DNA of 64,000 nt, from NCBI RefSeq assembly GCF_002749615.1, contig NZ_CP024201.1, positions 2,604,001 to 2,668,000 on the forward strand, read 5' to 3'. Below are positions 27,720-37,523 of this stretch, piece after piece (position 1 is the stretch's first letter; each line of letters begins with the position of its first letter). Position numbers and translations under genes: made by a program. The notes under the pieces are model-generated. The model had not been told where the DNA came from. It did no database searches and was given only the letters and a program-made list of their open reading frames with translations. The DNA comes from Caulobacter mirabilis (lineage in GTDB: Bacteria; Pseudomonadota; Alphaproteobacteria; Caulobacterales; Caulobacteraceae).

Positions 27720-28932
27720 CCTTCGGCTCACCTTCTGGGCGGCGCTCTGCGCGCTGACGCTCCTGGCCGCACAGGCGCAGGCACAGGAAATGACATTCGA
27801 GATCGAGGAGAGGATCACCTCCTATCCGATCGGCCATATCCGCGCCGAGGGCATGATCACCCCCGAAACCCCGCGACGCCTTGAGGCGTTGCTGAAGGCC
27901 CAGACGGACCTGCCGATCACCAGCATCTCGCTGTCAAGCCGAGGTGGTAATCTTGCGGCCGCACTCGAGGTGGGCCGCCTCTTGCGCCGATATCGCATCG
28001 TCAGTTCAGTCTCCATCGATAAGGCGTGCCTGAGCGCCTGCGCCTACGCCTTTCTCGGCGGCGTGGCCCGGGCCTTCGAGACCGGGTACGGCGACGAACC
28101 GGAGGAAGCTCAGAAGAGACTCGGCTTCCATGGCTTCACGCTCGAAATGCAAATTCCCGGCGCCTTAGAGGGCCGGAACGCCGCGGCCTTCGTCGGCGCC
28201 GTGACCCAGGGCTCCCAGGTTACGGCAGGCGGGCTGGCTGACTATGTCGCGGCGATGGACGCCAATGTAGAGATCATAGGTCGCGCGGCGCCGCACGGCA
28301 GGAACCAGTACCTCTACCTTCCCGTAAGCGAACTGAAGAAGCTCGGCATCCTCACCGACTACGAGAAGAACCTGGGCGAGTTCAAACTCGTGCCCGACGG
28401 CGGCAACGTCCAGGCCGCCTTCATCCACGACGATCATCAGTTCACGATCGGCTGTTCGCAGTTCGGCGGTCGCCTTCAGCCTGTCCTCGTCTTCACGAAC
28501 ACCTTCGGTAAATCCCCTGGCGCGCCGATCACGCCGATCTCCCCGCCGTTGAAGCTGTCGCGCATCCTGGGCTCGACGTATCGCCCCTGGACCTCAAACG
28601 ACATCGCGTACAAGCGCTTCCACGCGCATTCATGGATCACCGGGACGGCCTGGAACCCCGTCTTCGGCTACTTCCATATGACCGTCGGGGACAGCGATCC
28701 GACCACCGTGGCGCTAACCTCGCAGAACTCGGCCTTCTTCCACGATCCCCCGATGTTCCACGCGGTGATCGTTCTTCCGCCCGCCGAGGTCGCCGTGCTG
28801 CTTCGAGAGAAAGAGAGCTATGTCTCCCTCGGCGAACAGCCTTACCCAGAAAGCGGCTGGTCACATGTCCTCAGGACGGAAGCCCGTGACCGCGAGGCGC
28901 TCGCCTATGCGCTGCGCAGCTGCGTGAAATAG
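27700..28932 (+). CDS. Exported ClpP/crotonase-fold serine protease-like protein (COG3904 type)
   Basis: A 410-aa protein. A signal peptide (LRLTFWAALCALTLLAAQAQAQ) leads into a ClpP-like domain with SISLSSRGGNLAAALEVGRL, the strand and oxyanion region, and KACLSACAYAFLGG, where Ser112 is the expected nucleophile. RLGFHGF may supply the His. About residues 230-410 form a second, beta-rich region without a named family. The protein is probably periplasmic, and the family is predicted to cleave or bind membrane or peptide substrates. It is coupled to the membrane protein just upstream. Confidence 0.75.
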   Translation: MNAASPSLRLTFWAALCALTLLAAQAQAQEMTFEIEERITSYPIGHIRAEGMITPETPRRLEALLKAQTDLPITSISLSSRGGNLAAALEVGRLLRRYRIVSSVSIDKACLSACAYAFLGGVARAFETGYGDEPEEAQKRLGFHGFTLEMQIPGALEGRNAAAFVGAVTQGSQVTAGGLADYVAAMDANVEIIGRAAPHGRNQYLYLPVSELKKLGILTDYEKNLGEFKLVPDGGNVQAAFIHDDHQFTIGCSQFGGRLQPVLVFTNTFGKSPGAPITPISPPLKLSRILGSTYRPWTSNDIAYKRFHAHSWITGTAWNPVFGYFHMTVGDSDPTTVALTSQNSAFFHDPPMFHAVIVLPPAEVAVLLREKESYVSLGEQPYPESGWSHVLRTEARDREALAYALRSCVK

Positions 28933-28935
28933 CCC

Positions 28936-29781
28936 CTACCCCGCCGGCATGGTCCGTTCGCGCACGGCGATGCGGCCGAGGATGCCCTTGACGATCAGGT
29001 CCATGGCCGAGCCTTCGGTGTAGTCGGCGGCGGCCACGAAGTTCACCCGGTCGTCGCTGATCAGGCGGTGGATCTTGCCCTGGTCGTGCGAGGAGATGCG
29101 CGGGTCGTAGGCGGCGATCGAATAGCCGCCCTTGGTGTGCATCATCTTCATGGTCGGCACGTCGGTGTCGCCGTCGCCGATGAAGATCATCCGCTCGAAC
29201 GGCACCGGCCGCTCCTCGTCGGGGACATAGCGATTGATCCGCTCATGCTCCCAGTTGTTGTGCACGCCCTTGTTGATGCGGAACAGGTACTGGGTCTTGG
29301 TCGTGTAGTTGATGCCCACGGCCGGCCAGATCGCCCGGTCCTGGTCGTCGTAGACGTACTTGCTGGCGAACACGTGCTCGAAGCGGTGGTTGATCGGGCA
29401 GCCCTCGATCATCTCGGCCAGGCCGGACGACAGGATGAAGTGCTGGACCGTCAGGCCGTACTGGGCGCCGAAGGCGTCGATGCGGTCGAACCAGCTCTCG
29501 TCCTTGATGCCGTCGAACAGCGGCACCCGCTCGCCGTGCTTGCGCAGGATGCCGCGGGTGACGTCGACGCCCTTCTCGCGGGCGGTCTGCAGCATCAGCT
29601 GCATGTACATCAGGATATCGTCGCCGTCGGCGGCGATGGTCCGCGGCTTGACGGTGTCGTTCCAGAACTGCGGCGGGGTCATGCCGAGCAGTTCCGGGAT
29701 GTAGCTGGCCTCCTGCATGTTGCCGCGCGCGAGCGTGCCGTCGAAGTCGTAGATGATGGCCGTGAGGCGGGGATTGGACAT
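28936..29781 (-). CDS. HAD-family hydrolase
   Basis: A 281-aa cytosolic haloacid dehalogenase-type phosphatase. It has motif I IIYDFDGTLARGN, a motif II ILSSG stretch, and motif III/IV MIFIGDGDTDVPTMKMM. The cap is large and helical. The layout is close to phosphoserine phosphatase-like HADs, but the substrate is not known. It converges with the protease gene, with three bases between the stops. Confidence 0.87.
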   Translation of the reverse strand: MSNPRLTAIIYDFDGTLARGNMQEASYIPELLGMTPPQFWNDTVKPRTIAADGDDILMYMQLMLQTAREKGVDVTRGILRKHGERVPLFDGIKDESWFDRIDAFGAQYGLTVQHFILSSGLAEMIEGCPINHRFEHVFASKYVYDDQDRAIWPAVGINYTTKTQYLFRINKGVHNNWEHERINRYVPDEERPVPFERMIFIGDGDTDVPTMKMMHTKGGYSIAAYDPRISSHDQGKIHRLISDDRVNFVAAADYTEGSAMDLIVKGILGRIAVRERTMPAG

Positions 29782-29841
29782 GCGGGGGTCCTGATGGGTC
29801 GGGAAGACATCTGAAACGCAAAGAACGCGTCAGGCAATCGG

Positions 29842-29990
29842 TCCTCTCCCACTGGGAGAGGGGGACCGCCCGAAGGGCGGCGGAGAGAGTCTAAGGCGGT
29901 CGGGTTCGCGCAGGACGCTGGTGGAGCGTCGGTCGCATTGGACCCGCTCCACCCTGCTTCGCATGGTCCCCCTCTCCCAGAGGAAGAGGA
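29842..29990. repeat. Long inverted repeat (GGGAGAGGGGGACC arms)
   Basis: Arms of 26 bases at 29842-29867 and 29965-29990 are complementary with only a few mismatches (core CTGGGAGAGGGGGACC / GGTCCCCCTCTCCCAG). A further short pair, GGTGGAGCG / CGCTCCACC, lies inside. It fills most of the 220-base space between the HAD gene and rnd. No coding potential seen. It could form a transcript hairpin 3' of rnd or act as a mobile REP-like element. Confidence 0.7.
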
Positions 29991-30001
29991 TTAGAAGGCG
30001 C

Positions 30002-31180
30002 TCAGCTCGCCGCCGCCTTCGGCGCGCGACGGACTTCGACGACCCGCACCCGCGTGCCGTCCAGGACCAGGGCCAGTTCGCCGCGCTTCAGCTTCAGGGC
30101 GTCGGCCCCGAAGGCGTCGCGCCGCCAGCCGTGCAGGGCGCCGACATCGGCCTGGTCGTCGTTGGCGATCTTTTCCAGGTCCGAGACCGTGGCGATCAGC
30201 TTGCTGGCCACGCCGGCGTCCTCCGACCGGGCCTTGAGCAGGACCTTCAGCAGTTCGACCACCGCGCCGGCGGCCGCGTTCTGAGGACCGCGCTCGCGCT
30301 CGATCTTCGGGGCGTAGCCCTCCGGATCCTTCAGCGCCTCCTTGATGGCCGCCAGGAGGTCCGGACCGAACTTGCTGCCCGAGAAGCCCTTGGGCACCCC
30401 GCGCAGGCGATCCAGAGCCCCTGCGTCGGTCGGCGCCTGGGCGGCGAGTTCGTCGATCGCCTCGTCCTTCAGGATGCGGCCGCGCGGCTGGTCGCGCTGC
30501 TGGGCGGTGCGCTCGCGCCAGGCGGCCACGGCCTTGAACACGGCCAGGTATTTGGCGGTGTGCTTGCGCGGCTTGAGGCGCTTCCAGGCGTTCTCCGGAT
30601 CGACGTCGTACATCGCCGGATCGGTGAGCGCGGCCATCTCCTCCTCGACCCAGGCCAGGCGGCCGCTCTTCTCCAGCCGCTGGCGCAGCATCGGATAGAG
30701 CTTGGCCAGGTGGGTCACGTCGGCCAGGGCGTAGCTCAGCTGGCTGTCGGTCAGAGGCCGCCGCGCCCAGTCGGTGAACCGGCTGGACTTGTCGATCTCG
30801 ATCTTCAGCATCTGGCGGACCAGGGCGTCATAGGCGATCTGCTCGCCGAAGCCCGCCGCCATGCCGGCGATCTGCGTGTCGAACAGCGGCCGCGGCATGG
30901 CGCCCAGGTTGTTGAAGATCTCGACGTCCTGACGGGCGGCGTGGAAGACCTTCAGGATCTTCTCGTCGCGCAGGATGTCCAGAAGCGGGTTCAGATCGAA
31001 CCCGTCCGCCATGGGGTCGATGGTCGCCTCGGCCCCGTTCGGAGCGGCGATCTGGATCAGGCAGAGCTTGGGCCAATAGGTCGTCTCGCGCATGAACTCT
31101 GTGTCCACGGCGACAAAAGACTGACCTTTCAATGACTTGCAGAATTCCGCCAGTTCGGCGGTGGTGGTGATCGGCTGCAT
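30002..31180 (-). CDS. rnd: Ribonuclease D
   Basis: A 392-aa 3'-5' exoribonuclease of the DEDDy class, acting in tRNA and small stable RNA maturation. Exo I is FVAVDTEFMRETTYWPKL, Exo II lies around KVFHAARQDVEIF, and Exo III is YALADVTHLAKLYP. A C-terminal HRDC region follows (RGVPKGFSGSKFG). Start is the ATG at 31180 and length is normal. Confidence 0.96.
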   Translation of the reverse strand: MQPITTTAELAEFCKSLKGQSFVAVDTEFMRETTYWPKLCLIQIAAPNGAEATIDPMADGFDLNPLLDILRDEKILKVFHAARQDVEIFNNLGAMPRPLFDTQIAGMAAGFGEQIAYDALVRQMLKIEIDKSSRFTDWARRPLTDSQLSYALADVTHLAKLYPMLRQRLEKSGRLAWVEEEMAALTDPAMYDVDPENAWKRLKPRKHTAKYLAVFKAVAAWRERTAQQRDQPRGRILKDEAIDELAAQAPTDAGALDRLRGVPKGFSGSKFGPDLLAAIKEALKDPEGYAPKIERERGPQNAAAGAVVELLKVLLKARSEDAGVASKLIATVSDLEKIANDDQADVGALHGWRRDAFGADALKLKRGELALVLDGTRVRVVEVRRAPKAAAS

Positions 31181-31274
31181 CGGCTAGCTATAGCCTCGCG
31201 AAGGGCCGAGTCTGCAAGAGGCAAGCCCCTTTTCCGCTTGATTTTCATACCCGTAGTTGCCGCAAAGACCCCCC

Positions 31275-32300
<1,026 letters not shown>

Positions 32301-32313
32301 ACTTAAATCGCCC

Positions 32314-32417
32314 TGCGTCCTTCGAGACGCGGGCCTGAGGGCCCGCTCCCCAGGATGACGAACTCAGCATTCGTCATGGTGAGGAGCGAGCATCTAGCGA
32401 GCGTCTCGAACCACGCA
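32314..32417. repeat. Family B nested palindrome, copy 1 (purM-purN)
   Basis: Outer arms TGCGTCCTTCGAGACGC and GCGTCTCGAACCACGCA are complementary apart from two bases. Inner arms of the CTCC(C/T)CAGGATGACGAA / TTCGTCATGGTGAGGAG type are also nearly complementary. The last base of the right arm is the A of the purN ATG. Other copies are at 33566-33683 and 57767-57878. Confidence 0.85.
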
Positions 32418-32998
32418 TGACCGCCAGCCGCGCCAAAGTCGCCGTCCTGATCTCCGGTCGCGGGTCGAACATGACCGCGCTGGTCGAGGCCGCGCGGGCG
32501 GCGGACTGCCCTTACGAGGTGGCGCTGGTGCTCTCCAACAAGGCCGAGGCCGAGGGACTGACCCTGGCCGCCGAGGCGGGGATCGCGACCCTGGCCATTC
32601 CCAGCAAGCCCTACGGCGCCGACCGCGAAGCCCATGAGCGCGCCGTGGACGCGGCCCTGCGCGAGGCCGGGATCGAGGTCGTCGCCCTGGCCGGCTACAT
32701 GCGCATCCTGACGCCTTTCCTGGTCGAGGCCTGGGCCGGGCGGATGATCAACATCCACCCCTCCCTGCTGCCGAAATATCCTGGCCTGGACACCCATCGC
32801 CGCGCCATCGAGGCCGGCGACGCCGAGGCCGGCTGCACGGTGCACCTGGTGACCGTCGGCGTGGACGAGGGCCCGATCGTCGACCAGGCCCGCGTCCCGA
32901 TCGAGGCAGGAGACACGCCGGAGACCCTGGCCGCCAGGGTGCTGATCGCCGAGCACCAGCTCTATCCGGCCGCCCTCGCCAAGCTGGTCGCCGGCTGA
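32417..32998 (+). CDS. purN: Phosphoribosylglycinamide formyltransferase
   Basis: A 193-aa folate-dependent enzyme that formylates GAR in purine synthesis. It has KVAVLISGRGSNMTAL at the N-terminus, GYMRILTPFLVEAW, and INIHPSLLPKYPGLDTHRR with the catalytic Asn-His pair, then VDEGPIVDQ. Length is normal. The start codon sits on the right edge of a dispersed palindrome, so the leader is not a classical ribosome site. Its stop overlaps the next start (TGATG). Confidence 0.97.
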   Translation: MTASRAKVAVLISGRGSNMTALVEAARAADCPYEVALVLSNKAEAEGLTLAAEAGIATLAIPSKPYGADREAHERAVDAALREAGIEVVALAGYMRILTPFLVEAWAGRMINIHPSLLPKYPGLDTHRRAIEAGDAEAGCTVHLVTVGVDEGPIVDQARVPIEAGDTPETLAARVLIAEHQLYPAALAKLVAG

Positions 32999-33204
32999 TG
33001 GTCCGTCTGCGCGGCTGCGAGACCTGTCGGCGGCAGTGGCTGGTCGACGGCAGACTGCCCCAACGCCTCGGCGTCAACGCCGGCGGGGCCGTGCTCTACC
33101 GCTGCGACGCCTGCGCGGCCTGGTGGGAGGAGACCCCGCGCGGGACCCAGGTGATCACCGACGACGAGGCCCGCGAGAGCTACCCGGACCTGATGCTCGG
33201 ATAG
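32998..33204 (+). CDS. Small zinc-ribbon-like protein, 68 aa
   Basis: It starts on the last base of the purN stop (TGATG). CETC near the N-terminus and CDAC in the middle are spaced like a zinc ribbon, with Trp residues near both (RRQWLVDGR, AAWWEE). No signal peptide. Likely made by coupling with purN. Function unknown; the CxxC pairs suggest a nucleic-acid or redox role. Confidence 0.65.
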   Translation: MVRLRGCETCRRQWLVDGRLPQRLGVNAGGAVLYRCDACAAWWEETPRGTQVITDDEARESYPDLMLG

Positions 33205-33254
33205 ACGCGGCGGCCGCGGCGCCTCAGTCTGGCGGTCCGCGACGGGAGCCCGCC

Positions 33255-33545
33255 ATGCCGGACGAGAAGATCACCATCCAGAACGTGCTGCAGCCGGGGA
33301 AGACCTATCAGGTCGACGCCGCCAAGTTCACCGCCGCCCGCGACGCCCTGCTGAGCGTGCTGCCGGCGACCAGCCCCGGCCTGACCCAGGGCGAGATGAC
33401 CCTGGCGGTGCGCGCCGCCGTCTCGCCCGAACAGTTCCCCGGCACGACCAGCAGCTGGTGGATGAAGTCGGCCCAGCTCGACCTGGAGGCCAAGGGCGTC
33501 ATCGTCCGCGAGAAGACCAAGCCCCTGCGCTGGCGGCGGGCGTAG
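33255..33545 (+). CDS. DUF6958-like small protein, 96 aa
   Basis: ATG 33255 lies after GACGGGAG. The chain TIQNVLQPGKTYQVDAAKF, then AARDALLSVLPATSPGLTQ and SWWMKSAQLDLEAKGVIVRE, fits what I recall of the DUF6958 family, a short soluble helical protein with a winged-helix-like end (LEAKGVIVRE...LRWRRA). Function unknown. The assignment is from memory of the family pattern. Confidence 0.65.
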   Translation: MPDEKITIQNVLQPGKTYQVDAAKFTAARDALLSVLPATSPGLTQGEMTLAVRAAVSPEQFPGTTSSWWMKSAQLDLEAKGVIVREKTKPLRWRRA

Positions 33546-33565
33546 GCGGGGTTCGGAAATCGCGT

Positions 33566-33683
33566 TGCGTCCTTCGAGACGCTCGCCTGAAGCTCGCTCC
33601 TCAGGATGACGAAGTCTGTAGGACGCAAACCCCCTTCGTCATGGTGAGGAGCGATCCCTGAGGATCGCGTCTCGAACCACGCA
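33566..33683. repeat. Family B nested palindrome, copy 2
   Basis: The same outer arms as copy 1 (TGCGTCCTTCGAGACGC ... CGTCTCGAACCACGCA) and inner arms CTCCTCAGGATGACGAA / TTCGTCATGGTGAGGAG. The loop is longer and differs in sequence (around TCTGTAGGACGCAAACCCC). Non-coding. Confidence 0.85.
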
Positions 33684-33715
33684 CAGGACATCCGCACGGC
33701 CGCCCCGAGACCCAG

Positions 33716-33745
33716 AGGACACGCCCCCTGCAGGAGCATGTCCCC
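33716..33745. repeat. Family C short palindrome
   Basis: AGGACACGCCCCCTGCAGGAGCATGTCCCC-type unit: the GGACA(C/T)G and CATGTCC ends are complementary, around a CTGCAG centre. It is the same family as 4755-4880 and 59568-59641. Confidence 0.65.
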
Positions 33746-33871
33746 GCGCTTCCCCTGCCACCCACCGAACAGCGTTCAGAAAAATTCAACCCCAGGCTGT
33801 CCACTCTGCCGGTCGATGTCGCGGGGGCGGCCATCGGGGCCTCCCGAATTCGATCTCGGAGAGGAACGGCC

Positions 33872-34534
33872 ATGTCCACATTTCTGACGATCAACGTCAC
33901 GAACAACACGTCCTCTAGGCAGGACTTCTACTTCTTCCAGCAGCCCGCCGTCCTCACCGGCGGCTCCCAGGTCTACAGCAACAGCCTGTACACGCATCCG
34001 CTGCAGCCGTACCAAGCCTCCGGGATGGTTCTGACCTTCCAGGTCTCCCAGCAGCCCTACGCCGCCATCCAGCAGGCGGCGGACTGGCCCCAGGTCGGCC
34101 GACCGTCGGGGTTCGCCATGGCCGCCCGGCCGATCGACCTGACCCCACCCAGCGGTTCGGCGAACGATTGGACTACCGCGTCCGTCCAGCCTCTCGGTCT
34201 GTCGCAACCCATGCCCGGCAGGGGCCAGCGCCCAGGCAGCTTCCGGATCACCATCCCGTCCTATCAGCCGACGCAGATCTACAACATCGGCCAGGCCGTC
34301 CAGGTCCAGAACGCGCCGATCCTGTCGAGCTTCATCATCGCGAACCCCAACACGAACACCGACTGCATGCCGGCGGCGAAGTTCTACGTCCAGGCCGGCG
34401 CCTTCACGCCCGGCACCATCATCAACTTCCCCTCGTCCAGCGTCGACGCGGCGTTCTGCGACTTCACCGGCGGTGCAAGGATGATCAACGTCACGCACAA
34501 TCCCGACGGGACATGGACCGTGCGGCAAGCCTGA
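33872..34534 (+). CDS. Hypothetical protein with VTNN-type start, 220 aa
   Basis: It follows a good GGAGAGGAAC ribosome site. There is no signal peptide. It begins STFLTINVTNNTSSRQDFYF, echoing the starts of the 17.6-22.4 kb proteins, then is rich in Gln, Pro, Ser and Asn with many predicted strands (GMVLTFQVSQQPYAAIQQ, GSFRITIPSYQPTQIYNIG). A few Cys lie near the end. No family recognised. A GC-only perfect palindrome at about 34561-34578 follows the gene. Confidence 0.75.
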   Translation: MSTFLTINVTNNTSSRQDFYFFQQPAVLTGGSQVYSNSLYTHPLQPYQASGMVLTFQVSQQPYAAIQQAADWPQVGRPSGFAMAARPIDLTPPSGSANDWTTASVQPLGLSQPMPGRGQRPGSFRITIPSYQPTQIYNIGQAVQVQNAPILSSFIIANPNTNTDCMPAAKFYVQAGAFTPGTIINFPSSSVDAAFCDFTGGARMINVTHNPDGTWTVRQA

Positions 34535-34609
34535 CGATCATACGCCCGAGGCGGCGGCGAGGCGGCGCGCGCGCCGCCCTCTCGCTGGCGCTGACTCATT
34601 GCGCATGAG

Positions 34610-34640
34610 AAAAGGGCCCCCGCCTTTCGGCGAGGGCCCC
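34610..34640 (-). terminator. Rho-independent terminator of ndk
   Basis: Read on the minus strand: a hairpin of GGGGCCCTCGCC / GGCGGGGGCCC with a GAAA loop, then TTTTCT. It lies 24 bases beyond the ndk stop. The stem is long and GC-only and the T-run is present, so this is one of the clearest terminators in the window. Confidence 0.8.
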
Positions 34641-34663
34641 AATCTTCGAAAACCGCGTCGGGC

Positions 34664-35083
34664 TTAGCCGACGATGTCGGCGTCCGTGAAGAACTGGGCG
34701 ATCTCGATGCCCGCGTTCTCGAGGCTATCCGAACCGTGGACCGAGTTCTCGCCGATCGACAGGGCGAACAGTTTGCGGATGGTGCCGTCGGCGGCCTGTT
34801 CCGGGTTGGTGGCGCCCATGACTTCGCGGTAGCGGGCCACGGCGTTGTCGCCTTGCAGGACCTGGACGACGACCGGCTCGGCGGTCATCTGGCCGACCAG
34901 CTCGCCGTAGAACGGACGCTCGGCGTGCACGGCGTAGAACGTCTTGGCCTGCTCTTCGGTCAGATGGACGCGACGCTGGGCGACGATGCGCAGGCCGGCC
35001 TCTTCGATGACGGCGTTGATCTTGCCGGTGATGTTGCGACGCGTGGCGTCGGGCTTGATGATCGAGAAGGTGCGTTCGGTCAT
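34664..35083 (-). CDS. ndk: Nucleoside-diphosphate kinase
   Basis: A 139-aa enzyme that balances NTP and dNTP pools by phosphate transfer through a histidine. [13 protein letters not shown] marks the N-terminus, [17 protein letters not shown] follows, and [10 protein letters not shown] contains the active-site His116. The ATG at 35083 gives the canonical start. Length is normal. Confidence 0.98.
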   Translation of the reverse strand: MTERTFSIIKPDATRRNITGKINAVIEEAGLRIVAQRRVHLTEEQAKTFYAVHAERPFYGELVGQMTAEPVVVQVLQGDNAVARYREVMGATNPEQAADGTIRKLFALSIGENSVHGSDSLENAGIEIAQFFTDADIVG

Positions 35084-35193
35084 GGCCGATGTGAGCCTTA
35101 CACAAAGTTGGTGTTTTGGAGGTTGCGGGCTTATAGCGGCGGGCCCTCGATCCGCCAACACCTGTCTAAGAACGCGTTCACCGTAGCCCCCAC

Positions 35194-37086
35194 ATGCTTC
35201 AGATCAATGACCTCACCTTCGACGCCTGGGGGCGGCGCTTCCTCGACAAGGCCGGCGTATCGCTGCCGCCCGGGTCGAAGGTCGGACTGGTCGGCCGCAA
35301 CGGCGTGGGCAAGTCGACCCTGTTCAAGCTGATCGTCGGCGAGCTGCAGGTTCCCGGCGACGAGATCAGCCTGCCCAAGAACACCCGCATCGGCCAGGTG
35401 GCGCAGGAGCATCCGGCGACGCCGGTCAGCCTGATGGACACCATCCTGGAGGCCGACGAGGAGCGCCACGCCCTGATGACCCGGCTGGAGACGGCCGATC
35501 CGGAAGAGATGGGCGACATCTGGGGTCGGCTGATCGAGATCGACGCCGACTCGGCCCCCGCCCGCGCCGCCGAGATCCTCGCCGGCCTGGGCTTCAGCAC
35601 CGACGACCTGGAGCGGCCGATGGCCGAGTTCTCCGGCGGCTGGCGGATGCGCGTGGCCCTGGCGGCGGCGCTGTTCTCCGAGCCGGACCTGATGCTGCTC
35701 GACGAGCCGACCAACTACCTCGACCTGGAAGGCGCCCTCTGGCTCGAGGCGCGGTTGAAGAAGTACCCGCACACGGCGCTGATCATCAGCCACGACCGCG
35801 AGCTGCTGAACAACAGCTGCACCCACATCCTGCACCTGGCGAATGGCAAGCTCGAGCTCTACACGGGCGGCTACGACGACTTCGAGAAGCGCCGCGCCGA
35901 GAAGGCCCGCCTGCAGCTGGCCAACAAGGCCAAGCAGGACGCCGAGCGCGCCCACCTGCAGGCCTTCGTCGACCGCTTCAGGGCCAAGGCCTCCAAGGCC
36001 GCTCAGGCCCAGTCGCGGATGAAGCGGCTGGCCAAGATGGAGCCGGTGGCCACGACCATCGAGGAGCGGGTCGCACCCTTCACCCTGCCCTCGCCGCCGC
36101 GCCCGCTGGCGCCGCCGCTGATCCGGCTGGAGAGGGCCAACGTCGGCTACGAACCCGGCCGGCACATCCTCAGGAACCTGAACCTGCGGATGGACCTGGA
36201 CGACCGCATCGGCCTGCTGGGCGTCAACGGCGCCGGCAAGTCGACCTTCGCCAAGATGATCGCCGGCGCCCTGGGCGTGGAGAGCGGCGAGTTCCACCGC
36301 GACCGCAAGATGAAGGTCGGCTGGTTCCACCAGCACCAGATCGAGGCCATGGACCCCGAGGACACGGCGCTGGAGATCATCCGCCGCGCCATGCCCGAGG
36401 CGTCGGAAAGCTCGCGCCGATCGCGCCTGGCCCAGTTCGGCCTGCCGTTCGAGAAGCAGGAGACCACCGTCGCCAACCTCAGCGGCGGCGAGCGGGCCCG
36501 CCTGCTGCTGAACCTGGTGGCGATGGACGCGCCGCACATGCTGATCCTCGACGAGCCGACCAACCACCTCGACATCGACAGCCGCCGGGCCCTGCTCGAC
36601 GCGCTGAACGACTACGAAGGGGCGGTGATCCTGATCACCCACGACCGCTCGCTGATGGAGCTGGTCGCCGACCGGCTGTGGCTGGCGGCCGACGGCACGA
36701 TCAAGCCGTTCGACGGCGACATGGACGACTACGCCAGGTTCGTCATCGACCGCGCCCGCGTGGCCGCCCGCGCCCCGACCCAGGTCAAGCGCGACACGCC
36801 GGCCGCCGCGCCGACGCCTCCCCCGCCACCGCCTGCGCCAAAGCCCGCCGCCGGCATGGTCGGCCCGCTGAAGCGCAAGCTGGAGGCCGCCGAAGTCGTC
36901 GTGACCCGCACGACCAAGGCCCTGGAGGAGATCGACGCCGTCCTGGGCGACCCGGACCTCTATGTGAAGAACCCGGCCAAGGTCGCCGACTTCACCGCCA
37001 AGCGCGCCAAGGCCCAGGCCGCGGTCGACAAGGCCGAGGCCGAGTGGATGGACATCGCCGAGCAGCTTGCAGCCGCCGAAGGGTAG
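35194..37086 (+). CDS. ABC-F family ATPase
   Basis: A 630-aa soluble protein with two ABC cassettes and no membrane domain. Cassette 1 has Walker [10 protein letters not shown], signature FSGGWRMR and [11 protein letters not shown]; cassette 2 has [17 protein letters not shown] and [11 protein letters not shown]. The charged linker between them (residues about 230-310) is the ABC-F P-site tRNA-interaction motif. A Pro-rich hinge and a C-terminal coiled coil ([20 protein letters not shown]) follow. Uup/YheS-like ABC-F proteins act on ribosomes; the exact subtype is uncertain. Divergent from ndk. Confidence 0.92.
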   Translation: MLQINDLTFDAWGRRFLDKAGVSLPPGSKVGLVGRNGVGKSTLFKLIVGELQVPGDEISLPKNTRIGQVAQEHPATPVSLMDTILEADEERHALMTRLETADPEEMGDIWGRLIEIDADSAPARAAEILAGLGFSTDDLERPMAEFSGGWRMRVALAAALFSEPDLMLLDEPTNYLDLEGALWLEARLKKYPHTALIISHDRELLNNSCTHILHLANGKLELYTGGYDDFEKRRAEKARLQLANKAKQDAERAHLQAFVDRFRAKASKAAQAQSRMKRLAKMEPVATTIEERVAPFTLPSPPRPLAPPLIRLERANVGYEPGRHILRNLNLRMDLDDRIGLLGVNGAGKSTFAKMIAGALGVESGEFHRDRKMKVGWFHQHQIEAMDPEDTALEIIRRAMPEASESSRRSRLAQFGLPFEKQETTVANLSGGERARLLLNLVAMDAPHMLILDEPTNHLDIDSRRALLDALNDYEGAVILITHDRSLMELVADRLWLAADGTIKPFDGDMDDYARFVIDRARVAARAPTQVKRDTPAAAPTPPPPPPAPKPAAGMVGPLKRKLEAAEVVVTRTTKALEEIDAVLGDPDLYVKNPAKVADFTAKRAKAQAAVDKAEAEWMDIAEQLAAAEG

Positions 37087-37105
37087 CAAAAAAGTTCGAG
37101 CGAAC

Positions 37106-37132
37106 TGTCGGAACGCAGCTTACCTGTTCGTC
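37106..37132 (+). promoter_or_regulatory. Candidate ECF-sigma promoter upstream of the YCII/sigma pair
   Basis: TGTCGG at 37106-37111 and CGTC at 37129-37132 are 17 bases apart, 25 bases before the YCII gene start. This resembles the ECF42 consensus I recall (TGTCGA at -35, CG(A/T)C-like at -10). A matching pair with identical spacing lies at 39041-39067. Confidence 0.45.
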
Positions 37133-37157
37133 CTCCGCAACGAACAAGGCCGCTCCG

Positions 37158-37523
37158 ATGCTCTACGCCATCCTCTGCTACAACGCCGAAGACGTGGTCA
37201 TGTCCTGGTCGCAGGAACAGGACGACGCCGTCATGGCCAAGCTCGATGTCGTCCACCAGCGCCTCTACGACGAGAAGAAGCTGGGACCGGCGATGCGCCT
37301 GATGGGCACCAGCACCGCCACCACCCTGCACAAGCAGCAGGATCTGGTCATCGACGGCCCCTATGCCGAGACCAAGGAAGCACTGCTGGGCCTCTACATC
37401 GTCGACGTGAAGGACCTGGAGGAAGGGCTCGCCGTCGCGCGGGCGCTCGGCCAGGCCAATCCCGGCGGCGCCTACGAACTGCGCCCCCTGCGCCTTTACC
37501 AGCCCGGAGTTGACATCGGATGA
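37158..37523 (+). CDS. YCII/DGPF-domain protein
   Basis: A 121-aa soluble protein: MLYAILCYNAEDVVMSWS, then LHKQQDLVIDGPYAETKEAL with the DGPF-like DGPYAETKE motif, and GGAYELRPLRLY at the end. Such proteins form a dimeric alpha/beta barrel of unknown substrate. DGPF genes are the known partners of ECF42 sigma factors, matching the gene that overlaps it by four bases (ATGA). Confidence 0.88.
   Translation: MLYAILCYNAEDVVMSWSQEQDDAVMAKLDVVHQRLYDEKKLGPAMRLMGTSTATTLHKQQDLVIDGPYAETKEALLGLYIVDVKDLEEGLAVARALGQANPGGAYELRPLRLYQPGVDIG

Larger units (their letters stand above)
33546..33871. other. Gene-free stretch of 326 bases with two repeats
   Basis: It holds family B copy 2 at 33566-33683 and a family C hairpin at 33716-33745. 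The last ~25 bases carry GGAGAGGAAC, the ribosome site for the 33872 gene. No further gene is seen. Any promoter for the downstream gene must lie in about 33746-33850. Confidence 0.7.

Noticed and set aside
34561..34578. GGCGGCGC/GCGCCGCC palindrome after the 33872 gene as a terminator
   Set aside because: A perfect palindrome with no loop and no T-run; left as a mention only because extrusion or termination is not supported.
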